This document shows, one piece after another, positions 1 through 12,076 of a stretch of DNA of 64,000 nucleotides. The first letter of the stretch is position 1, and every line of letters begins with the position of its first letter. The notes under the pieces were generated by a model. That model saw only the letters and a program-made list of their open reading frames with translations. It did not search any database and was not told the DNA's origin. Origin of the DNA: Adineta vaga (Eukaryota; Rotifera); contig CP075497.1 of NCBI GenBank assembly GCA_021613535.1, forward strand, positions 6,696,001 to 6,760,000, in the 5' to 3' direction. The position numbers and the translations under genes were made by a program.

Positions 1-2602
1 ACTCTATTTGAAATCAAATATGAAATACATTTCTTTCATTTTCTGTCAACTTACTTATCTTTTGCACATAGTTTATGTTTAATAATTTCACTACGAATTG
101 TTTCACTAATCTTTTCATCAAACAATGGAATACCAAATCTTGAAAATGCAACGAAGTATTAGTATAAAATCTGTTCTATGATTAAAATCTTACCTAACAT
201 CTAAGAGAACTTCTTCAGCAGTATTCGATGATATTGCTAACATTGATACATAACCACAGGTATTCTTCAAATCAATTGCTAATGATAACTTTTCCAATCC
301 GGAATGTTTTTCCATATGTTCAAATGGAAATGGTATATGTCGGATTTGTTGATACTCTTCTTTGAAATCATTGCTATTTCCATGATAAAATCCTTGTAAA
401 AGTACAGCTGAATGAAGTAATGCTTCATTAATACTTAATAAAATGTTCACATTTGATATATATGTTGGTTCATGATTCCATGTTGTAACGAGAAATTTAT
501 CGAATATTTTCAAACAATCAGGTAAAACATTTAAACGATAACCTTTTGGTAAAAGTAATGATGGTGGTCCTGATTTTGTTAAACTATAAATGAATAATTT
601 CATCCAAACACTATTCATTTCTTGCAAATATGGTCCAAGATAATCAATTGAATTAAATGGTGAATAAACTGTTTCAGCACTAATAGGTGCCATTGATATT
701 AAAATATGATAATTTCGTTCAATTAAACGTTGACGAGTCGTTGAATCAAGACTAGATAAGCTTTCATAGCGAATTAGATCGACTCCAAGAGGACCAATTT
801 CTTCATCAAAAAGTTCATTATTTAAACGTAAAAATGATATTGTTTGATAAAGAACACGTGCATGTAAAAAATATCGATCTGCTTCTCCTTCACTTTGATT
901 ATCATCATCTATGGATTTTATTGCTGATTGAGATATAGGTGATATTCTTTCTAATTCTTGTAGAAATGAACCAAGTATTTCATCAGCTAATTTACCAACT
1001 TCAAACATTGTTACAGCATGCGTTTTTAAATTTGGTGATAGATTTCCCATCATTAAAAATGCTGTTAATGAAGAATCAAATAGAAATCCAATACGTTTTT
1101 GTTTTAATGTCGAACTTGTTATAGAAATAGATAGATTATCAGGTGCACCAATACTCGTCGGTGATGCTAAAGATTTCTAAAGAAGAAAATATAGTTTATA
1201 AAAGTAAGAATTCGAGAAACATAAAATCATATGTACTACGTCATCATTTGGATTTAATGAAGTTGTATCATCTTCAATAAATGATGTATCTAATTCTAAA
1301 TCTTTTTTCCATTCCGAAACATTTTTATCAATTGTTGGAGTTGCTACTTTCAATTCTTTCGGTGGTGGTGGTAATTGTAATCCACCAGTTGCAGAAAAAT
1401 GTTTCCACGATGTATGAATCACTCCATAATCACTATCAAGATTTTTCTTTCGTGCAAATCCTAATCGTAAAAACATTGACATTGTTTGCTTAACTAAATC
1501 AATATCTAAACTTAAAATTCGAGATAATTCACCAACATTTGTATGTTCATCTGTTGAAACAAATAATTTATAGAGTAAAACTTCAAAATAATCGCCAACA
1601 ATTCGATTCATAACAAAACCGGAACCTAATGGTGGTACTTGAATATAATCATCTTCGGAAACAGGTACATCTAAATAGATTAAACCTTTACGATAAAGAT
1701 TGTGTATAGCATCATAATTAAGTTCTCCAGCTAATTTCGATGATCTTTCATCAATCAAATAATCAATAATTATTTTTTCTTCATTAGTACATTGTTTAAC
1801 ATCATCATCGGTAACACAACCTAAATTAATAACCCACCATGGTTGGATATTAGCAGAATCAATGGGTTGTAATGGTAATAGATGACGAATTGATGCTGGT
1901 GTTTTCCAATTCGATAAATTTAAAAACATTTTCTTTTTTGCTGCTTGTAAAATTGTACGTGATTGATTTATTAATTCAATATATTGATTTCGACCGATGC
2001 CAAGTAAACGAAGACAGTCGGCAGCTAGAAAAAAAACGAAAGAAAGAAATTTTCAAATCTTTATCTCTGTAACCTACCGGTAAAATTCGGTAATGTATCA
2101 TAAGATTTTTCTTGAAGAATTAAATCACAAATTATATCGATATAATAAGAAAACGATGTAACACGTAAACCTTTGACATAAATATCAGATAAATGATATG
2201 GCTAGTAAACAATGAAATAAGAATTTCGATTGATTTATACAAGAAAATTCAACTTACAAATATCATCAAATGTTCACGACTATAACGTAAAAGATCATCG
2301 TAATATTTTCGAGAATCTTTATGAACTTTTCGTACTAAATTTTACTGATTATTATAGAAAATTCGAATGATTACGTAACATACCAAGATTTCCCTTATAT
2401 CGAAGTTGATGTTTGATTGAAAATGATAATACAGCTTTATCATATTCTTTTTCCGTATTCCAACCACATTTCTATAAAGAAAAAAGAATTTCATATCGAT
2501 AATAATACGAAATTAAATGATAAATACTTGTTTAACTTCAGATGTAAGTTGAAGCCATTCAATATTTGTTCGAATGTAATGTTCGTCTAGTTGAGACGTC
2601 AT
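1..2602 (-). CDS. FAM91A1: FAM91A1 homologue (Golgi vesicle-capture adaptor), 3' partial
   Basis: Multi-exon gene on the minus strand, running off the left edge. The start codon is at 2600-2602 (MTSQLDEHYIRTNIEWLQ). Conserved FAM91 blocks appear in order: an N-terminal helical part, then IQPWWVINLGCVTDDDVK, GELNYDAIHNLYRKGLIYL, GFVMNRIVGDYFEVLLYKLF and DEHTNVGELS (exon near 1237-2020), then MMGNLSPNLKTHAVTMFEVG and GPPSLLLPKGYRL (exon 190-1176). A further exon at about 52-150 gives FGIPLFDEKISETIRSEI, equivalent to the late FAM91 domain. In vertebrates FAM91A1 sits at the trans-Golgi, binds TBC1D23 and joins the WDR11 complex that captures endosome-derived vesicles; that role is family knowledge. 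Introns are about 50-60 nt. The C-terminal residues lie outside the window. No frame breaks were seen. Confidence 0.93.
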
Positions 2603-4284
2603 GCGATGATCATTATTGGCACAAATGAAAACTAAATGCGTAAAGGTTTTCTTTTTCGATCTTCATTCATCGATCGATCAATGATTCACGGAAAAATATA
2701 GGCAACCATGCATTTCGATAGATGTCATATCATAACAATCAAAATATGTGTCGTCACAGAACAAGATAAGATTTTATTACAGTTGAGCTCGAAATTTCGA
2801 GTTTTTTAACTTTAAACCTCACAATTTGATAAAAACAAAAGAAAACTATATATAGATCTTAATAGTTTATAAATTTTCACTTTGACCACAGACATGCAAA
2901 TACATTGTTTTATTAAAATAATTACTACTTGTTTTGTTTCATATTCTATGATTACTAAAAAACTAAAGAAATCATTATATCACACACTTTTCCCCCTCAA
3001 TATTCATCCAAATGTTTCAGGTTGATTTGGAATCTCGATAAGTACATGAATAGATCTCAAATTAACCATATGGAGATTATGAAGAAGTAATATGGCATAT
3101 GTCAAAAAAATTATTTATTTCGTCTAATTATTTATTAATTGAAAAGTTCTTGCTATCATCTAATACAACAAGAATAAATATAAGTTCTCAGACTTGATAA
3201 TATCAGAATAACTTGATCGGAATTTCGACAGTTTTACATGAGAATAGAAGACTTGAAGATGATTTATAATGGTAATCAAATAAGTTGTTTTTCACAATTT
3301 TTTTTCCTTTATTTTTAATTTCAAGAAAAAGAATCCCTCGTCTGAGCACGCATCATTGTATAACATTCAACATTTCCTATCGTTTCTGAACCTATAGACA
3401 TACAACAACAACATCAATTGAAGAGTAAAGAAAACAAAACGCAATAAGAATAGGAATAGTAATAGTAGTTAGATAAAAATAGAGTCATTCATTTGAGAAG
3501 AAAAGAGAAAACAAAAAAAGATGTATCGAAAATGGGGGATGATAATAATAATAATAATAATAATAATATTCGAGCGCATTACACAAAACAATCCGTATGT
3601 ACACACACTCACGAAAGAAGAAAACGAGAAAGAAATGGCCATGAAGAACAAATGTAGACGCGCGCATCAAGTATCTGCAACTGTTTTGTGTAACTCCATA
3701 CATTTTTTTTCTTTCTGGATAGAAACGAAAAGAAGAAAACAAGGTCGGAAATTTAGCAATAGACACAAAAGAAGAAAATGCTTAATGAGAAGAACTAATC
3801 TAATCACGTAAGAAGTATAGGAATACAACATAGCGTTCTTCATGTTATCCTAAAGACAATGAATATAGTCGAAGAAAATTAACCTACAGACAAAATAGAA
3901 ATAGACTAGAAATTTCCACGAGAGACCATACATAGACAAATACACGTAGAAGGAAGAAGTAGAAGTAGAAGAAAATAATGATAACTATTCGATTAAAACT
4001 ATCATTATTGTAATAATAAGATAGGTAGATATGGCTAATAGGGAAGGAAATTCGTCTCTTAGTTTTTTTTCTTTCGAAAATCTCATTAAACACAAATATA
4101 GGGCGGCATCGAAATAGAGATACACAAAGGCATGTTGAAAACGTTTATCTACTGACTAAAAACTATATTTGACTTCGATCTTCAATAAATTCACTTCTAC
4201 ACTGAAAGTCAACAACAACAAAATGCACAATACATATATTAAGAATGAATAAAGAAAACAAAAGCAAAAGAAACACCTAGCAAA
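2603..4284. other. Intergenic: FAM91A1 upstream region and RagC/D downstream region
   Basis: About 1.7 kb without a recognisable gene. It holds the 5' flank of FAM91A1 and the 3' flank of the Rag GTPase gene. It is AT-rich with homopolymer runs and an (ATA)n microsatellite at about 3538-3569. Open frames here come from low-complexity sequence and encode repeats of Ile or Tyr. No RNA gene was recognised. Confidence 0.7.
3538..3569. repeat. (ATA)n microsatellite
   Basis: About ten tandem ATA/TAA units in the intergenic region between FAM91A1 and the Rag GTPase gene. The open frames crossing it on both strands read as Ile or Tyr runs and are not genes. Confidence 0.9.
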
Positions 4285-5754
4285 TCATTCAATGGATGGA
4301 TGTATTTGTTGTCGAGGTGAATAATTTGAATTAGCAAGAAATAATTCTTGAATATTTTGTTTAAGAATATTTAAATTAACTTCCATTAAAGCTAAAAGAA
4401 GAATCGAACAAAGATAGAATTCAATTATTCTCATTGAAATATGTTCAATACCTTCGTTTATTCTCGATTCTCTCTTTAAAATACATATCAGTGCAGTTGT
4501 CGGATTGATATCTTTTAAATATAAAACAAGTCCGATCGAAAGTTCAATAGTACAATATGACATTGAATCTAGCACCGGAGTACTATTTTTCCTTAAAGAT
4601 AACAAACAAAAGAATTGAATTATTTGCTAAATCTTCACAATGAAGTATTTACCCATATATAGACGAAATGTCCGTATAAACATCAACTACATCGCAACAT
4701 AGTTCTGATATTTGACTTTCAACCGGTTTTGTATCCGATGCCAAAAATATTTTATTAGAAATATCACATACAAAGATCTTATCCAATTGAGTACTCTAAA
4801 GAGAGAACGTAAAATGGTGATTAGTGATTTTTTTTTCTATCGTTGTTTAGTTACTTACGGCTGTAACTAAATCAAGCATATTTTCAAGTGCACGTAACTG
4901 TCGCATTTGATTCTGAACAATTTTACTGAATGCTTCATGAATCGAATGATCATAAATACTTGTCAAATAAAAACTGAAAAAAACAACAACAACAACACCA
5001 ATCATATCATTAGAATATAAATCACTTGAAATATAATCAAATATTTACTTTATAAGTGGTTCTTCTATCGAACATTCATGTAACATAACAGTTACTTGCT
5101 GTTGTATATTTGAATAACGATCTAAACGATCGGGTTCATGAACACCATCAATCTAAAAATGATTATATATTCAATAAATCAATAATTTCATTTCGACTTG
5201 ATTTATACCTTATGAATAAGTACTTCAAATCGAATATTATGACCTTGTGAATACATCCGTTGCACAGAACTAACTAATAAATTAATTGAATCTGAACAAT
5301 CTTCCTAAGAAAATAAACGAAAAATGATATGATTTCAGATATGAATTGACATACTGTTGCATCAAGAACAAACACAATGGTAGTACATTCCGATGAATAC
5401 GTATCAAAATCAAGTAGAGATGCTATTTTTGGACCGGGTACATCACAAATTTGAAATTCAACATGAATTCCACAGGAAAATTCTAAATGAAAAGTAATTC
5501 TTAATGAAATAGATTCGAATTGAAAGAGTCTATTTACCATGTCTTTGAATCATTTTCGTTTCTGGAAGTTGAAGTGTTTCACCGGCTGTCATTTTGTCAA
5601 AAATAAGTTTTATAATCGATGTTTTACCGCTTCTAAATATTTCGAAAATAATGTTTAGTAAAATGAAAATTTTGTTTTTCATCATTACTTTGTTAAACCC
5701 CACATCAATAATTTAGGTCGATCAGGTGCCAATTCTCCATAATCACTATCTATC

Positions 5755-5785
<31 letters not shown>

Positions 5786-5990
5786 GGTGGTGTAGTTGTC
5801 CTCCAGTATCATCTAATCCATTATGACCATTGAGTGTTGATGAAGGATGAAAACCATTGGAATATGGTCTTGATTGTTGGTGGGGACGACTAGGAGGATT
5901 ATAATGACTATAATATTGATGATATTCACCGTCGGTACTAGTACTATTATTACTAGCCGTTTCACAGGCACCATTTAGCCCGTAACTCAT
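4285..5990 (-). CDS. RRAGC: RagC/RagD-type GTPase (mTORC1 amino-acid signalling)
   Basis: Start ATG at 5988-5990, stop TGA at 4285-4287; about eight exons with short introns, roughly 430 residues. After a low-complexity N-terminus with a His7-Gln6 tract comes the P-loop GLTKSGKTSI, split by an intron between the first Lys and Ser. The G3 region reads CDVPGP, the G4 motif is HKID, followed by the Rag-specific [20 protein letters not shown]. The C-terminal roadblock domain includes [19 protein letters not shown] and [20 protein letters not shown], which place it with RagC/D and not RagA/B. In animals RagC/D pairs with RagA/B on the lysosome and, with Ragulator, recruits mTORC1. Oddities: RagC has WDFPGQ at G3, so Trp and Gln are replaced here by Cys and Pro. 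The poly-His/Gln N-terminus is probably disordered. Confidence 0.92.
5757..5795 (-). repeat. CAC/CAG trinucleotide tract coding His7-Gln6
   Basis: A run of CAC then CAA/CAG codons (coding strand) in exon 1 of the RagC/D gene. It gives seven His followed by six Gln just before the G domain, a site likely to vary in length. Confidence 0.9.
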
Positions 5991-6584
5991 ATCTGAAAAT
6001 ATGCAATTTAAACAATAGAATTAAGAAGAATCTTTTTCTTTTTAAATATAAATATGCGTTCAAAATTTCTCCATTGGTTATCATTATAAACCAGTCATAT
6101 TTCAAGATTTACTCGAAATTATGAGCAATCGTTCGATTATCTTGGTATGCTAGGCATTTTTCACATTCCTATCTTGTCTTTTGTTCATTATTTTCTCTCA
6201 TTATTGTACTTATTTTTCCCTATTGATGATATAATTATATTGTCATTTACATAAAACTGTAAGACGAAAAAAAAACAATAATATACGACGAGTTACCTTT
6301 AATCTTTTTTATAGATAGGATTCAGTTTTGATGCCTATATTATTTAGTTTTTATCCCTGTCAATGTCACCCTTCTTCTCTTCCCATCGCGAACATGCACA
6401 ACCACCACCGACACCACATCTACCACTGACGACGAGAAGACAAACAGGATCGTATGGTGCTCTCTCATTTTCTCTCTTTCTTACCCGAGCTATCATATGT
6501 GTTTCTCTTTTCTCTCTCTATTCTCAGCTGTTTTTCACCCCCATTCGTTCTCTCTCTCTCCTCTTTTATCCGTCTCTTTTATTT

Positions 6585-6601
6585 GCCCGAATCATTCGGG
6601 C
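6585..6601. promoter_or_regulatory. Perfect inverted repeat GCCCGAA-TCA-TTCGGGC
   Basis: Seven-base arms around a three-base loop, GC-rich against an AT-rich background and about 600 bp upstream of the RagC/D start. It could be a protein-binding palindrome or an RNA hairpin. No factor is assigned. Confidence 0.4.
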
Positions 6602-6695
6602 TGAAGACAAAGAATAAAACATCGCGGACACTTGACGATAAACAAACGAGAGAAAAAGAAAGGAAGAGAGAGAGGAAAAAGAGGAAAAAACCTAA

Positions 6696-6707
6696 GCTGA
6701 CGTCAGC
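6696..6707. promoter_or_regulatory. CRE palindrome GCTGACGTCAGC
   Basis: A perfect 12-bp palindrome containing the full CREB/ATF octamer TGACGTCA (6698-6705), about 700 bp upstream of the RagC/D start codon. CREB/ATF-type bZIP proteins bind this element in animals. Use here is inferred from sequence alone. Confidence 0.5.
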
Positions 6708-7929
6708 CATATATTTGCTACGAATAAAGAAAAAGAAATAGCTAAGAACATTCAACTACGTAGTCGTCTTCGATCAGCTGTATATTGTCGCTCTAACAAG
6801 GACTGGATTGTATGACAAGAGAGAAGAGGAACATGAGGAGAAATAAGTAGAGCTTAAGTTTGCTTTTCATTCTTTTTTTTTATATTGATGGCATTGCTTG
6901 ATGAGAAGGAAGAACGATCGAGGATTTCCGTCTTATAATAACATCCAATCCATTCTAAAGCACTCAGAAGCACACGAATATAGGCACATTTTTTTGCTTA
7001 ATTTCTCTGTCATTAGCATACTACAGCTATCTTCTTTGATCAACATGAGTCTCTCGAACAAATTAATTTCTTCAAACAGGTTCATTTATACCAAGAAATC
7101 AGCACATCTGTGTTTGTATGTGTTACGATCAGAGTGAATACAATCACACAAATGTATTATCACTCTTTTTTTTCTATTTTCGTAAAGTTAAGAATAACAA
7201 ACATGATGACAAACATTTCAATAAAACCAAATTAAAAACGAGATGTGTGTTTTGATTATAAACACGTATACGAGAAAAGAAACATCTATTTTTCAAGTTG
7301 ATCTTAATCTGCTCGCAATTCATGAACTAAAACTAATTTAATCAGATAAATAAAGAAGATCTCTGCTGAGTAATCAAGCATACATCGACGTGTGAATCTA
7401 TCTATATCTTTTCATTGGTATTTTTAATATTTTATGATAGTGTGATAAGTAAAAAGAAGAGGAGGGGGGGGAATGCGAGAAAGAAAAAGAGTTTGTTTCC
7501 ATTTTTATCAACAATCGTGATGTTTTCATTTAATAAATATAGTTTAGATACTTTTTTATTAGACTCCTAGGGGCAAAAATAAGAAAGAGCTTGTTTTATG
7601 ATGAAAGGGCGTCGACAGCTGTTCGTCAAGTTTTCATATTCTTTCGTCTCACCATCTTCTTCTCTTTTTTCTCCTTATTTCCAACAAAATTATAGTGTGT
7701 AATATAACGATTGCTCTACACGTGTTTGTTAGTTATTCTTATCATTTGAGAGAGATATTTTTTTAGGTGTAAGCAAGTAACTAAAAGCATTAAGAGAAAA
7801 AGAAATTGAGATTGCGACAGACAGAGGGGGGGGGAGAAGAAAAAAAATCAAACGAACAACATACACATTGTTTTGTTGTCGTTTTCGGTATAATAATTGT
7901 ACTTGTGTTTTTAAAACACAAGCAAAATA

Positions 7930-7964
7930 ATAACAACAACAACAACAATAATAATAATAATAAC
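7930..7964. repeat. (AAC)n(AAT)n microsatellite
   Basis: Tandem AAC units pass into AAT units in intergenic DNA. The frame crossing it reads as an Asn run on the plus strand and a Leu run on the minus strand, neither being a gene. Confidence 0.9.
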
Positions 7965-9982
7965 ATCCAATCGAATGTCATCAACGAGCAATTTAATAAA
8001 TCTTTTCATCTTAATAAAAGCTCACATAAAAGAAAAATAATCCCACTACATACCGAGTATGTTTTTAATGTATAAAACATTGATTTGAAGATCAGATGTT
8101 ATAAATGTCAAAATGCAAAAGAAAGCATTTTCTTCAAACATCTATATATACATGTATATACATGTACACGTCGATCTGCACTTTGTACACTAGCTATCGA
8201 GTGCAACCCTTGCCACGACCATAACACACGTTTGATTGATTATGTCTTAGTGTCAATATTTTGCCGTTATGGCTACGAAATTCAATCTGTTTGCTGATGC
8301 CCTTAAATAACGTTGAAGATATATATATATACATAAAGAAAATAAGAGCGACTAAAAACCTCATTATATGGTTTCATGTGCATCAGTCAGTATATATATT
8401 TCTCAGTCGAAGATACTGATGTTCTATCTAGATTAGTGCAATCGTGCATCTCATCCTCTAGGCATTTGGTAGATCTTTCTTCTTTTCTTATAAGTCGATG
8501 AAGTATGTTGTTGTTGTTATTATTATCGATGTCGTGCATAACGAATCATCTGTTTCTTTTTGTTCGGATCTCCATGTCGATAGTTTTATTACGAGTCCTA
8601 GGTTTTTTCTTTCTTTCTCGAAAAAGAAAGTGCGCATTACACTCTCCAGATCATCAACAGAATCTAAACGAACCACAATGTTATAATAATAATTCATGAA
8701 AAAAGACAATCAACACTAGTTTTTCCTTTGTTCTTCTGCTTCACTGTCATTTCTACAAGCATTAATCTAAAACCTTAATAAAAAATATTGTTTTATTAGT
8801 CAGAAATAGGAATGCACAGACAATATACATCATTGCAAGACTATCATTATTGTTATTATTAACATGACTCAGTGAAATGACACTTGATTGAGAAAGAAAA
8901 AAGGAAATAATAACTCACTATACGTAGCTATCAACCATATTTGAGTGAGAAGAACTGAAACTATTTTTAGTTGTCAATCAAATATGCATCTGCATGTCAA
9001 ATGAAAGCGGATACAAGTCATTGGTGCAAAAGATTTGAAAACATAAAACGCATCATTATTATTATTATTATTATAAGTTGAAGACAAAATTGAATAAGTA
9101 CATAGGTTTCTTCAAGGCTCAATATGAAAACAAGAAATTCATTAAGGTATTTTTCATATTTTTAAGTGTAGTAAAAACCAAATAGACGATAAACAATGTC
9201 ATACAGTCCCTTGGTTTACAATTTAATAGATGTTCCTTTTTCCTCTTAATTGTCTTTTATTGTATTTATTACCAATAAAAAAAGAGACTATTTTTATTTA
9301 TATTTGTCATAAATGGCCTTTTTTAAACACCCATCCTTGGCATTAGAGTCTAAAATAACTTTTTGCATGAAAAATAAGTCAATAAAAATGAGTAACAACT
9401 GTCAGATGTTATAAATGGCATCAGATTTATGAATATATATATATAGAACAAATTTAATAATATATTATACAAAGCTTTTCATGAAAATAAAAGATCAGCT
9501 ATATTTAAAATGAAAAGCAATGATCGTTCGAATATTTTTTCATTGATTAGATGTAGATGAGAAATGAATTTGTGTTGTTTTCTTTTTTGACCTAGAAAAA
9601 TCGGAAATAATTATATTTGCATTTGAGAAGAATTGGAAAGAAGAATATTTTGGTTTTGATTACTTCTCGAATGTTTTAGTGTTCTTTAACATTTCATATA
9701 ACAATTCCAACTGATTGAATAACAAAACGTTCTCATATTTCTAACGCAACTTTCATCTTATCACACTATCATCAATATTTATTGAGTTTTCTTTTTTTCA
9801 GAAAATTTTCATCTCCAAAGACTCATTCATAAATCATATATAAGATTGCTATATAAATTCAAAATGGTAATTCATAATTACTACATGAAATTCTACCTGG
9901 AAAATATTTCATAATGCAAATCATTTTGAAAAATTAGATTTTAGAAATGGATTCTTCATTTGATCTCATTTGTAAAGAAGTA

Positions 9983-9990
9983 TGACGTCA
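9983..9990. promoter_or_regulatory. CRE octamer TGACGTCA
   Basis: A full CREB/ATF octamer in intergenic DNA, 340 bp beyond the 3' end of the FEX gene and 4 kb upstream of RagC/D. Function is unknown. Confidence 0.35.
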
Positions 9991-10328
9991 ATTGAGAACT
10001 CAATTTGAGATTTTTCTTCTAAAGTAGATTAGAATATAGATGGTGACATTCTGAACCATGATTATTCCATAATAGACTGAAAATTTAGTTCAGGGACATA
10101 ATGAGGAAATAAACCTGTTATTAGAAGAACATTCGAGACGTTTTGTAACATTTATGGAAGATATTTAATCTCTATCTAAAAATAGAAAGGACGAGAAATT
10201 GTCTTTGTACCTACTAATAATATCGTCTAATTATAATTGTATCCAAATAGAGAAACAGCCACCGAATAAATTGTCAGAAAAAGAAAAGAAAGACATCAGA
10301 TCTAATTATTTTGAAAGACAACCATAGA

Positions 10329-11360
10329 CTACGATGAAGGAGAACAAATTAATGAAAAAATATCCCCTAATATAATATAAACTATTTGAATAGGTAACAA
10401 ACTCATCACAAAATAGAGATAAATATATTTGCGTTTTTTTATTGTATCTATTTCTAATATAAATGTTGAAACAGTTGTTAGACATCCACAATAACCTTGT
10501 ATGATGCTGATGAGTATTTGTTTCACTAAGGGAGACAATGCAGGAACATATTCATTGATTGCAACCATACCGAAATAAATATATGAACCGAGAATATTAG
10601 CAAATAATGTTCCCAGAGGAAAATTTGGATTGAAATTAAATAGAACTGATAACGCATATCGAGTCAATGAACCGAATGGTGCAAATATGATTGAATAAAT
10701 GAAATATGTGTAACGTCCATAAGGTAATAGGACAGCGAGAAGAATTAATATTGGAATGCTGAATACTAAAAGAATTGGAAAAAGCCAAATCCGTACAGAA
10801 CTATTCAAATATTGAATTCTTTTCGTTGTCGTTGATGATGATGGGAGAAGAAATATACTTAAATGACGACCGATAGTAAAACCAACAAATGATGAAGCAA
10901 AGGCTGATGTTATCACAGATAAATAATTCGATATGGGATATGTATAATGACTTGATGGACCAAATAATGCTACACATGAATTGTACATAAGACCGGAAAA
11001 TGTTGTAATTGATCCACATAGACCAGTAGTTAATCCGATATATAACTGTGAAAAACTAAGTATAAACTATTAGAAGAAAAATAGTTTTCATAAGAAACCA
11101 TACTGATTATGAATATGCATCTTTTGTTCAACAAAAAAACCCATGATAAAACATCCGACAAAATTGGTCCAAAATGCAGCATTTAACGGTGTTTGATTAT
11201 TTCCAAGAAATGATAAACCAAGACGAATTGTAACACCAATATACGAAAAGATTACAATTGGCATAATAGAACTCAAACGATGTTTTTGTACAACAACCGG
11301 TTCAGTTTCATCTTCAGTAACAATTTCTAACGCTTCAGGTATTCTATCGAGGTCCATCAT
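10329..11360 (-). CDS. FEX: Two-domain FEX fluoride channel/exporter (CrcB/Fluc superfamily)
   Basis: Two exons, 11360-11104 and 11055-10329, joined over a 48-nt intron, give 327 residues. The first ATG in frame is at 11358-11360. The protein has two CrcB/Fluc repeats. Repeat 1 holds IRLGLSFLG, TNFVGCFIMGFF with the pore-facing Asn, and YIGLTTGLCGSITTFSG. Repeat 2 holds FGSLTRYALS, PLGTLFANILGSYIYFG and GYCGCLTTVSTF. A linker membrane segment lies between them, so about nine transmembrane helices are expected. Bacterial Fluc is a dimer of single repeats in antiparallel orientation, whereas eukaryotic FEX fuses the two. The role is passive export of cytoplasmic fluoride across the plasma membrane. 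The Asn and the TT-[FV]-S signatures are kept in both repeats, so a working channel is likely. It is transcribed away from the ligase-like gene. Confidence 0.92.
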
Positions 11361-12076
11361 ATTCACGATACAAAAAAGAAATATTCTTATTTTAAAATGT
11401 TCAAATAAGAATTTAAATAATTACTCCATACTTCATCAATGTGCTCTCTAGATAGAGAACTTCTACGGCATCGTCTCTGATGTACCATACATACACCACC
11501 ATTATTTCTTCGTTAACTGATGATTGGTAAAAGAATATCCAATTGGATAGTATTTAAAAATAAATGACTAACTAAATCACTTTGTAAAAACATATTCACT
11601 CAAATATTATGTATGTTTTTTTGCTGCGATACCATATGAATAATAGGATTGACTATTCGTAACTTTTTTCATACTTCAAAATAAAATAGAGATTTATTTA
11701 CCTGAAGAAGAGTGCATTGCATTCAGTTTACAAACCAACAGAATCAGTCATGATACAGTTAAACTTATGTTCCAATGTATTTTAGTTTTTCATATCAGAC
11801 GATGGTTTCATTTTCTTTTTTGTTAACACCAGTTTTCAGATATGATTCAATTGCCAGAGTATACTATTCTAGTTATTGTTCAAAATATGCTCAGCATCGC
11901 TCGAAGAGATTTTTTTATTCCATTTGATCAATCGATGATGATGATGAATAAATCTGACGAAATCTCATTACTAAATATAATGACATCATTTTCATTTGCC
12001 TTACATATTTCATTCGATGATGTAATAACCTTTAGATATAAATCAAACGCATTTCTACATTAAATCGTATATTATC
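11361..12076. promoter_or_regulatory. Shared head-to-head intergenic region of FEX and ligase-like genes
   Basis: The 716 bp between two divergent start codons must hold both promoters. A TTTTCAG acceptor-like site ending at 11839 precedes an ATG at 11842 that opens a 73-codon frame ending at 12063, out of frame with the downstream gene. It could be an upstream open frame or chance. No TATA box is obvious in this AT-rich sequence. Confidence 0.55.

Larger units (their letters stand above)
5991..10328. other. Gene-poor 4.3-kb region upstream of RagC/D
   Basis: No coding gene could be supported. The first part (6360-6700) is pyrimidine-rich and less AT-rich, and contains a 7-bp-stem hairpin at 6585-6601 and a CRE palindrome at 6696-6707; it is the likely upstream control region of the RagC/D gene. 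A second CRE octamer lies at 9983-9990. Microsatellites lie at about 7930-7964 (AAC/AAT) and 9056-9076 (ATT). A slightly GC-richer stretch at 8160-8300 begins after a palindrome and has no recognised identity. The remaining open frames look random or repeat-driven. Confidence 0.6.

Noticed and set aside
3485-3811. Open frames on both strands across the ATA microsatellite
   Set aside because: Their length depends on the repeat and they read as Ile or Tyr runs.
6363-6741. Two overlapping plus-strand open frames (84 and 95 codons)
   Set aside because: They arise from pyrimidine-rich, low-complexity DNA upstream of RagC/D; the predicted proteins are Ser/Leu/Phe runs followed by Lys/Arg runs with no domain.
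8085-8297. A 70-codon Cys-rich open frame
   Set aside because: No signal peptide, no start context and no recognisable zinc-binding spacing.
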